Positions 49,254-54,910 of a stretch of DNA of 54,910 bases are shown here, piece after piece (within the stretch, counting starts at the first letter, position 1; each line of letters begins with the position of its first letter). Under the pieces are notes generated by a model. The model was not told the origin of the DNA. It did no database searches and saw only the letters and a list, made by a program, of their open reading frames with translations. The translations under genes and the position numbers were made by a program. The stretch is taken from positions 1-54,910 of the forward strand of contig JAEEVK010000009.1 in NCBI GenBank assembly GCA_016287095.1. The letters run 5' to 3'. Source of the stretch: Lachnospiraceae bacterium. Lineage in GTDB: Bacteria; Bacillota; Clostridia; Lachnospirales; Lachnospiraceae.

Positions 49254-50369
49254 ATGTATAACGTAAATATTATAATGTCCGTGTATAACGGAGAAAAGTA
49301 TCTGAAAGAGCAGATTGAGTCCATCATTAAATCAACGGTTCCCAACTGGAAGCTGTATATTTTCGATGACGGATCTACGGATGACAGCTTTAAGATAGCA
49401 ACAGAGTATGCAGCTCAGTATAAGCATGAGATATTTGCGGCTAAAAATCCTCATAACATTGGTTCAACGGCAAGCTTCCTGTATAATCTGTACAGGGTAT
49501 CCGAAAAGAATGCGCAGAACAGCAGCCAGAAAATAGTAAACGGATACAGGGTAAAGGCTAAGGGACCTAAGATCGAGAGTATCAGAAGGATTACAAGCAC
49601 TGCAGCAAGCTTTGTTAAGCATCCGATAAAATCCCGTGCGAATACCCAGAAATGTACCCAGTACTATATGTTCGCAGACCAGGACGATTTCTGGCTGATG
49701 GATAAGATTTTCCTGACGATAAAGAAACTCAAAAAGCTGGAGAGGATCAGGGGAAAGCATAAGCCCTCCATGGTGTTTACGGATGCCATACTGGTGGATG
49801 AGGATTTAAGGTTCCTGGAGAAGTCTTTCTACAAGACCAATCATATGAGAGCAGGCAAGTGTGACTTGGGTCACCTGTTGATGGAAAATAAGGCTATAGG
49901 CTGTACGGTTGCACTTAATCAGGCAGCAGCCGATGCACTGAGACTGACCTATCCTGCTAAGAGTAACGGCTTTAAGTTCAGAAATGACTATGATTATATC
50001 AGGTTCCATGACTGGTGGATGGCTTTGATCTGTGCGGGACTCGGTAATGTCAGGTTTTATCATGTGCCTACCGTTATGTACAGACAGCATTCCGACAATC
50101 AGGTGGGACAGACCGATTTCGGTAACTATGTAAAGCGCAGAGCCGCAGATGCCGAAGATATCAAGAGAAGGATAAATGAGACTATAGCGCAGGCCGAGTG
50201 CTTTTACAGATGCTACGGAAGTATACTTAAGAAAAGAAAACTTAAGGTGCTTAAGAGATTCTGTCTGTTAAAAGAGTATAATCCTGTGATGAAGAGACTG
50301 ATCATGATCAGACACGGCTTCTTTAAATCGGGGCTGTTAAGAAATATTGTGCTGATGATATATATTTAA
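49254..50369 (+). CDS. Family 2 glycosyltransferase with basic insertion
   Basis: 371 residues. VNIIMSVYNGEKYLKEQIES and FDDGSTDDSF are the classic GT2 N-terminal signature; YMFADQDDFWLMDK carries the DxD-like metal site; RFHDWWMALI and YRQHSDNQVG are typical of rhamnosyl/fucosyl-type members. Between the NIGS segment and the DQDD motif, residues about 86-142 form an extra basic segment (many Lys, Arg, Ser) that relatives lack. Starts 11 bases after the previous glycosyltransferase, with AAAGGAAAAGG as RBS. DUF5685 follows after 12 bases, so an operon of at least three genes. Confidence 0.87.
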   Translation: MYNVNIIMSVYNGEKYLKEQIESIIKSTVPNWKLYIFDDGSTDDSFKIATEYAAQYKHEIFAAKNPHNIGSTASFLYNLYRVSEKNAQNSSQKIVNGYRVKAKGPKIESIRRITSTAASFVKHPIKSRANTQKCTQYYMFADQDDFWLMDKIFLTIKKLKKLERIRGKHKPSMVFTDAILVDEDLRFLEKSFYKTNHMRAGKCDLGHLLMENKAIGCTVALNQAAADALRLTYPAKSNGFKFRNDYDYIRFHDWWMALICAGLGNVRFYHVPTVMYRQHSDNQVGQTDFGNYVKRRAADAEDIKRRINETIAQAECFYRCYGSILKKRKLKVLKRFCLLKEYNPVMKRLIMIRHGFFKSGLLRNIVLMIYI

Positions 50370-50381
50370 GGTAGGTATTGT

Positions 50382-51209
50382 ATGTTTGGGTATGTGGTAA
50401 TAAACAAACCGGAAATAAAATTTAAGGATTTTGACCTGTACAGGTCATATTATTGCGGACTCTGCATGGATCTGAAGGATAACTTCGGACTTAAAGGACG
50501 TCTGACATTAAATTATGATCTTACTTTTCTTGCAATATTTTTGGATGGTCTGTATGAGGACAATACGACTGTTTCGGAGTGCAGGTGCATAGCACATCCC
50601 TTCAGTAAGCATAAGACCAGGAGAAACGAGTATACGGATTATGCTTCCGAGATGAACATACTGCTTACTTACTACCAGTGCCTCGATGACTGGAAGGACG
50701 ACAAAAACAGAAAAAAGAGGCGCATAGCCAAAGGGCTTAAATCCAGAGCTTTAAAGGTGATGGAGAAGTATCCGGAGAAATCCAAGAGAATCGAAGAAGA
50801 ATTGAAGAAGCTTTCAGACTATGAGAATGCCGGAGAAGAAAATATCGACCTGACTGCAGGCTGCTTTGGCAGGATCATGACCGAACTGTTTTTGTATAAA
50901 GAGGACGAATGGAAGTCGTATCTCGAAAAGGTCGGATTCTTTCTGGGCAAGTTTGTTTATATACTCGATGCCTACTGTGATTTTGAGAGTGACAAGGAAA
51001 AAGGACAGTTTAATGCCCTGAAGGGTATCGGCAACGACAGGGAAACTATAAGGGAGATCCTGGCACTTACTATGTCGGAATGTACCAGAAATTATGAGAT
51101 GCTTCCCATAGTTGAAAATAATGACATATTGCAGAATATACTGTACTCGGGTGTCTGGACCGGCTTTGAGATGGGATCCGCACCTAAGAGAGACAGAGAA
51201 AATATTTAA
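50382..51209 (+). CDS. DUF5685 family helical protein
   Basis: 275 residues, nearly all helical, no signal peptide. The N-terminus MFGYVVINKPEIKFKDFDLY followed by YYCGLCMDL is the DUF5685 signature; Cys in CGLC and a further Cys-rich CRCIAHPF may bind metal. LDDWKDDKN (about 105-113) and ILDAYCDFESDKEKGQ (about 187-202) place Asp-rich motifs on two helices, as in isoprenoid synthases, so a terpene-synthase-like fold is possible. No reaction is known. GGTAGG RBS. Between the GT2 genes and the J-domain gene, which begins 36 bases later. Confidence 0.75.
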   Translation: MFGYVVINKPEIKFKDFDLYRSYYCGLCMDLKDNFGLKGRLTLNYDLTFLAIFLDGLYEDNTTVSECRCIAHPFSKHKTRRNEYTDYASEMNILLTYYQCLDDWKDDKNRKKRRIAKGLKSRALKVMEKYPEKSKRIEEELKKLSDYENAGEENIDLTAGCFGRIMTELFLYKEDEWKSYLEKVGFFLGKFVYILDAYCDFESDKEKGQFNALKGIGNDRETIREILALTMSECTRNYEMLPIVENNDILQNILYSGVWTGFEMGSAPKRDRENI

Positions 51210-51245
51210 ATGAGATTGTGTGACAGGATATATAAGGAGTAAAAT

Positions 51246-52319
51246 ATGTTAGATCCGTATATGGTGCTGGGCGTCGGAAAGTATGACGATGATCAGACGG
51301 TAAAAAAAGCATACAGACAGCTGAGTAAACAGTACCATCCAGATAATAATTTGAATAATCCCAATAAGGATGCCGCTGAGGAGACATTTAAAAAGATACA
51401 GCAGGCCTATGAACAGATCATGCATGAGCGAAGCATAGGTATAGGCGGACCTGATGATCTCAAGAGGCAGCAGAGTACCAGATCCGGCAGTGCATACTCT
51501 AACGGATATTACGGTTCGGGTGATTCTTCATATAACAGTAACACCAACAACAGGAGAGATAATACTGCAACTAAGGACAGGTATACTGACGGATTCTGGA
51601 AAAATACGGGATTTGGCAATACAAATAATTCTGGAAGCAGTAGTTATAATAGTAATAACAATAGTTACAACAATAGTAGTAACAGCAATTATAATAGCAA
51701 TAGTTATAACCGTAATACCTATAATAGCAATAACTACAGCGATAACAGTGATAACGGATATTATAATTCGGGTAACTCAGGCAATTATAACAGCGGAAAT
51801 AACAGCTATTACAACAATAACAATAGTAATACCGGGTATTACAGCGGCAACAACAATTATACCCGTAATAATGCAGACGGTTATGCGGGTTATGGCTATT
51901 ATTCATCACAGAATGCTCACTATGACGAGGATGCGGAAGGTATGCTCGGTACAGTAGCCAATAAGCTGAATAACCGTAAGTTCTATGATGCCTGGGATAT
52001 CTTGAATTCCATGAACACAAGGAACGATGTCTGGTACTACTACAGTGCCATAGCTAATCTGGGCCTTGGAAACAGTATCACGGCTCTTAACCATGCCAGG
52101 ACCGCAAAGGCTATGCAGCCAAGCAGACCTGAGTATGATGAGCTGATAAACGGTATCCAGAGCGGAGCAATACATTACCAGGGAAGATCCGATATGTTTG
52201 TACCCCAGAAGGGCAATAGCGGCAACACCTGCGTGAAGGTTGGTTTAGCTATGTTGTTCTTTAACGTGTTCTGCGGAGGCGGCGGAGCTATATGCGGAAG
52301 TATCGGGTTCTGTTGCTGA
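51246..52319 (+). CDS. J-domain protein with long Asn/Ser/Tyr/Gly-rich region
   Basis: 357 residues. An N-terminal J domain (1-62) with HPD at 31-33 (YHPDNN) can stimulate an Hsp70. Residues about 77-215 are almost only Asn, Ser, Tyr, Gly and a few Thr, a low-complexity, prion-like segment. Residues about 228-310 form a helical TPR-like module (KLNNRKFYDAWDILNSM, DVWYYYSAIANLGLGN). The C-terminal 25 residues are a Gly/Cys-rich hydrophobic tail (VFCGGGGAICGSIGFCC), resembling membrane-inserting tails. AAGGAG precedes the ATG. Neighbour DUF5685 is likely its operon partner; client and location are unknown. Confidence 0.85.
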   Translation: MLDPYMVLGVGKYDDDQTVKKAYRQLSKQYHPDNNLNNPNKDAAEETFKKIQQAYEQIMHERSIGIGGPDDLKRQQSTRSGSAYSNGYYGSGDSSYNSNTNNRRDNTATKDRYTDGFWKNTGFGNTNNSGSSSYNSNNNSYNNSSNSNYNSNSYNRNTYNSNNYSDNSDNGYYNSGNSGNYNSGNNSYYNNNNSNTGYYSGNNNYTRNNADGYAGYGYYSSQNAHYDEDAEGMLGTVANKLNNRKFYDAWDILNSMNTRNDVWYYYSAIANLGLGNSITALNHARTAKAMQPSRPEYDELINGIQSGAIHYQGRSDMFVPQKGNSGNTCVKVGLAMLFFNVFCGGGGAICGSIGFCC

Positions 52320-52364
52320 TAAATCCTTCGCATTTTGTCAATGCCAATGTTACCGAGGTACAAT

Positions 52365-53399
52365 ATGGTAAAGAAAATAAAACATTTATATATCATTTTG
52401 GCAATAACCTTATTATTTTGCATGAATTTAACCGGTTGTAAAAGCCGTGATACCGAAAGTGTTTTCGGTACCGGCTTTTATTTTGATACCGTTGTTTCGT
52501 TTACCGTGTATGGGACCGATGATGAGCAGATAATAAAAGAACTGCAGGATGAATGTGCCCGCCTGGAAAAGATATTCAGTGCCACAGATACTGAAAGTGA
52601 GCTGTACAAACTGAACAACGGTGAAACAGACTTGGTATCTGAGGATCTGTATAAATGTGTGCAAAGAGCGCTGATTTACTGCGATATTCTAGATGGAAGG
52701 TATGATATAAGCATCAGACCAGTCAGTGAACTTTGGAATTTCAAGGATGGTAAAGACATAATACCCGATGCAAAAGCAATAGAAGAGGCTGTAAGTAAGG
52801 TAAATTATCGTGATATAAAACTTATGGGCAGATATGGGGACAAATACAGGATAAAGCTTGAGAATGGAGTAAGAATAGACCTTGGTTCAGCTGCAAAGGG
52901 ATATATAGGGGACAAACTGATAGAATACATGGAAGATAAGGGCATAAAGTCAGCGATTATCTCCTTGGGCGGTAATGTCCAGTGTCTGGGAGGAAAACCC
53001 GGTGAAAACGGAGAATACACTGATTTTAAGGTGGCGATAAAATCACCTTCAACCTACAGTAATGAGTATTCAGATGTATTGAACATAAAGGACAGGGCAG
53101 TGGTTACCTCGGGCATCTATGAGAGGTGGTTTGAAAAGGACGGTGTGCTTTATCACCATATCCTGGACTCTCAGACAGGGTACCCCATTGACAGCGATCT
53201 GGCATCGGTGAGTATTGTATGCAAATCCGGCATGGATGCGGATATACTGAGTACAGCATGCTTTATAGCGGGCTATGATGAAACGCTTGAAATACTAGAG
53301 AAAAGTTCAGATGTAGAACAGGTAGGGGGATTTGAAGCTGAGTTTATATACAAGAACGGGGATGTAAAGAAAACGGCATATTTTGAGCAATATAGATGA
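52365..53399 (+). CDS. apbE: FAD:protein FMN transferase, lipoprotein
   Basis: 344 residues. Attaches FMN covalently to Thr or Ser of target flavoproteins (RnfG/NqrC-type) on the outer face of the membrane. A lipoprotein signal with lipobox NLTGC precedes the ApbE domain: LDGRYDISIRPVSELW, DLGSAAKGYIGDKLIEY with the FAD-binding site, IISLGGNVQCLG, VTSGIYERWFE, HHILDSQTGYP and the metal-binding Asp/Thr in DADILSTACFI. GAGG lies six bases before ATG 52365; ATGs at 52341 and 52347 lack RBS and would precede the lipoprotein signal by an unusual extension. Starts 46 bases after the J-domain gene. Confidence 0.93.
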   Translation: MVKKIKHLYIILAITLLFCMNLTGCKSRDTESVFGTGFYFDTVVSFTVYGTDDEQIIKELQDECARLEKIFSATDTESELYKLNNGETDLVSEDLYKCVQRALIYCDILDGRYDISIRPVSELWNFKDGKDIIPDAKAIEEAVSKVNYRDIKLMGRYGDKYRIKLENGVRIDLGSAAKGYIGDKLIEYMEDKGIKSAIISLGGNVQCLGGKPGENGEYTDFKVAIKSPSTYSNEYSDVLNIKDRAVVTSGIYERWFEKDGVLYHHILDSQTGYPIDSDLASVSIVCKSGMDADILSTACFIAGYDETLEILEKSSDVEQVGGFEAEFIYKNGDVKKTAYFEQYR

Positions 53400-53490
53400 T
53401 TTTTGCGTGGAAAAACAGGGGCGTTTGGGCAAAAATATTGAAATTCTCATCGTTTGTTTGAAAATTTTTTTAAAATTTAACAAAAAACTG

Positions 53491-53519
53491 TTGTAATTTT
53501 CGAAAAAATTTAGTAAAAT
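53491..53519 (+). promoter_or_regulatory. Promoter of the EF-G-like gene
   Basis: TTGTAA (53491-53496), 17-base spacer, TAAAAT (53514-53519), in very AT-rich DNA; the start codon is 41 bases on. Confidence 0.6.
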
Positions 53520-53559
53520 AGACGATGTGGTTTATTAAATGTATTGGAGGACTTTGTAA

Positions 53560-54910
53560 ATGAACACCTATAAGAGCGAAGCAATTCGTAACGTAGCTAT
53601 TTTGGGGCATGGCGGTTGTGGTAAGACCACTCTGGTAGAGGCTATCGCACTTACCAAGGGTATCATCTCACGTCAGGGGCGCGTAGAAGAAGGTAATACC
53701 ATCAGTGACTATGATAAGGAAGAGATTAAGCGTACTTTCTCTATCAGCACATCACTTATACCTGTAGAGCATGACGGTATCAAGATCAATTTCCTTGATT
53801 GTCCCGGTTATTTCGACTTTGTCGGAGAAGTTGAAGAAGCACTTGATGCTGCAGGCGCAGCAATCATCGTAGTTAATGCAAAGGCAGGCGTTGAAGTCGG
53901 TACTATCAAGGCTTGGGAGATGTGTGAGAAGAAGAAGCTTCCCAGATGTTTCTTTGTAACAGCTATGGATGATCCTAATGCAAACTTTGCAAATGTAGTA
54001 GAGCAGCTTACTGAAAACTTCGGAACGAAGGTTGCTCCTTTCCATACACCTTTCTTTGAGAATGAAAAGTTCGTCGGATTCGTTAACGTAGTAAAGATGG
54101 GCGGCAGAAAGTTTACCAAGGGCAGTGAGTACACCGAGTGTGATATTCCTGATTCTGTAAAGGATGACGTAGAGCTTTGCCGTCACGACCTGTTAGAGGC
54201 TATCGCTGAGTCCAGCGAAGAGCTCATGGAAAAGTATTTTGCTGAGGAAGAGTTTACTCAGGAAGAGATCGATACAGCATTACATGCTACAGTATTTGAC
54301 GGCAGCACAGTACCTGTACTTGCAGGTGCAGCTATCAACCAGCAGGGTACCGTAATGTTGCTTAACGCTATCAAGTCATACTTCCCTTCACCTCTTAACC
54401 ACAAGGTTGTTGGTAAGAATGTTAAGGATGATAGCGAGTTTGCAGCAAACTACGATATCAACAAGCCTATGACAGCTAAGGTATTTAAGACCATCGTTGA
54501 TCCTTTCATCGGTAAGTATTCAATGATCAAGGTTTGCTCAGGCGTGCTTACTTCAGACGCAACTATTTACAATGCTGATAAGGATACTGAAGAAAAGCTT
54601 TCACGTCTGTATGTACTTCGCGGTAAAGAGACTATCGAAGTTAAAGAACTCTATCCCGGTGATATCGGAGCTATTGGTAAGCTTTCCAATACCCAGACCG
54701 GTGAGACCCTTTCTACAAAGGCTAATCCCGTTGTATTCCCTAAGGCACAGTATAGTGTTCCTTACGAGTACAAGAAGGTTGATACAAAGAATAAGGGTGA
54801 TGAAGATAAGTTTGCACAGGCTATGAGTAAGCTCTGTGAAGAGGACAGGACCTTAAAGATGGTTCTTGACAAGGAAAACCGTCAGACTCTTATCTATGGT
54901 ATCGGCGGAC
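53560..54910 (+). CDS. Elongation factor G paralogue (EF-G2/FusA2-like), 3' partial
   Basis: The first 450 residues are visible; the frame runs off the window. GTPase with P-loop GHGGCGKTT (16-24), effector region DYDKEEIKRTFSISTSL, DCPGY (80-84) and the EF-G-type domain II (KVFKTIVDPFIGKYSMIKVCSGVL). Two G motifs differ from housekeeping EF-G: DTPGH is DCPGY, replacing the catalytic His by Tyr, and the guanine-specific NKxD is TAMD (134-137). The His-to-Tyr change is known in the FusA2 group; loss of NKxD is more unusual. The ATG at 53560 has GGAGG nine bases upstream. It is therefore probably a translocase paralogue with a specialised role rather than the main fusA. Confidence 0.85.
   Translation, partial: MNTYKSEAIRNVAILGHGGCGKTTLVEAIALTKGIISRQGRVEEGNTISDYDKEEIKRTFSISTSLIPVEHDGIKINFLDCPGYFDFVGEVEEALDAAGAAIIVVNAKAGVEVGTIKAWEMCEKKKLPRCFFVTAMDDPNANFANVVEQLTENFGTKVAPFHTPFFENEKFVGFVNVVKMGGRKFTKGSEYTECDIPDSVKDDVELCRHDLLEAIAESSEELMEKYFAEEEFTQEEIDTALHATVFDGSTVPVLAGAAINQQGTVMLLNAIKSYFPSPLNHKVVGKNVKDDSEFAANYDINKPMTAKVFKTIVDPFIGKYSMIKVCSGVLTSDATIYNADKDTEEKLSRLYVLRGKETIEVKELYPGDIGAIGKLSNTQTGETLSTKANPVVFPKAQYSVPYEYKKVDTKNKGDEDKFAQAMSKLCEEDRTLKMVLDKENRQTLIYGIGG

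Noticed and set aside
51454..52020. Overlapping plus- and minus-strand frames in the J-protein's Asn-rich region (Ile/Thr-rich and Tyr/Cys-rich)
   Set aside because: They are shadows of AAT/TAT-type repeats; no start signals and no recognisable domain.
53399..53436. Terminator after apbE (ATTTTTGC / GCAAAAAT)
   Set aside because: Stem is nearly all A/T with a 22-base loop and no T run, so it is too weak to call.
1..54910. tRNA, rRNA or prophage
   Set aside because: I saw no cloverleaf with the conserved GGTTCGAATCC-type arm, no rRNA motif, and no integrase, capsid or portal gene.

Overview
The window reads as chromosomal DNA from a low-to-mid GC Gram-positive anaerobe, most likely Clostridia and probably Lachnospiraceae (a Butyrivibrio, Lachnospira or Roseburia-like gut or rumen bacterium). 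The grounds are butyrate kinase next to Pta, a fused AdhE, two further fermentation dehydrogenases, GGAGG-type ribosome binding sites, TTGACA/TATAAT-type promoters with many extended -10 (TGCTATAAT) elements, and families common in that group (7TM-His-kinase receptors, DUF5685, DUF4037, AlaX). I see no rRNA, tRNA, CRISPR array, complete insertion sequence or prophage. About 44 protein genes are supported. Several start sites were moved to an internal ATG because a ribosome binding site sits there.

Layout. 1-3.7 kb: the 3' end of a PD-(D/E)XK transposase-family gene, then a minus-strand pair (Fe-alcohol dehydrogenase, aldehyde dehydrogenase) and a divergent 48-residue ORF. 3.9-6.1 kb: butyrate kinase-Pta operon. 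6.2-10.6 kb: hybrid sensor kinase and a DUF4037-TPR pair. 10.9-15.1 kb: MATE exporter facing a minus-strand run (AzlC, AzlD, HAD phosphatase, membrane-anchored endonuclease/exonuclease/phosphatase-family protein). 15.4-25.1 kb: a signalling and surface region. It holds a 7TM receptor with a degenerate kinase part, an overlapping HisKA_3 kinase, a LuxR-type regulator, a receiver lacking its phospho-aspartate, a lipoprotein, a three-hairpin RNA-like segment, a secreted serpin, a TIR-transmembrane protein with a large outer domain, and a secreted protein of unknown function. 25.3-31.9 kb: AdhE coupled to an APH-fold kinase, a GH13 amylase-family enzyme and a soluble PAS-PAS chemoreceptor. 32.0-39.6 kb: zinc-ribbon/disordered membrane protein, acyl-CoA synthetase, AlaX, Maf, a 234-bp hairpin element and RecG. 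39.7-46.4 kb: two large YYY/GT-C-like membrane proteins followed by a degenerate GGDEF-EAL protein. 46.4-48.3 kb: RsmD, CoaD and a coiled-coil protein. 48.4-53.4 kb: two GT2 glycosyltransferases, DUF5685, a J-domain protein with an Asn-rich region, and ApbE. 53.6 kb to the end: start of an EF-G paralogue.

How it fits together. Central fermentation is represented by Pta/Buk (acyl-phosphate and ATP), AdhE, Fe-ADH and ALDH (ethanol or other alcohols, NAD recycling). Much of the rest deals with the cell surface and sensing: paired sensor systems, exported inhibitors and lipoproteins, and a possible polysaccharide or glycoconjugate module (GT-C proteins with a c-di-GMP-type protein, then GT2 enzymes). 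No classic mobile island or complete defence locus is evident. The least explained parts are the 15.4-25.1 kb signalling/serpin/TIR region, the GT-C/EAL operon, and several non-coding structures (promoters nested in terminators, a three-hairpin segment, a long palindromic element).
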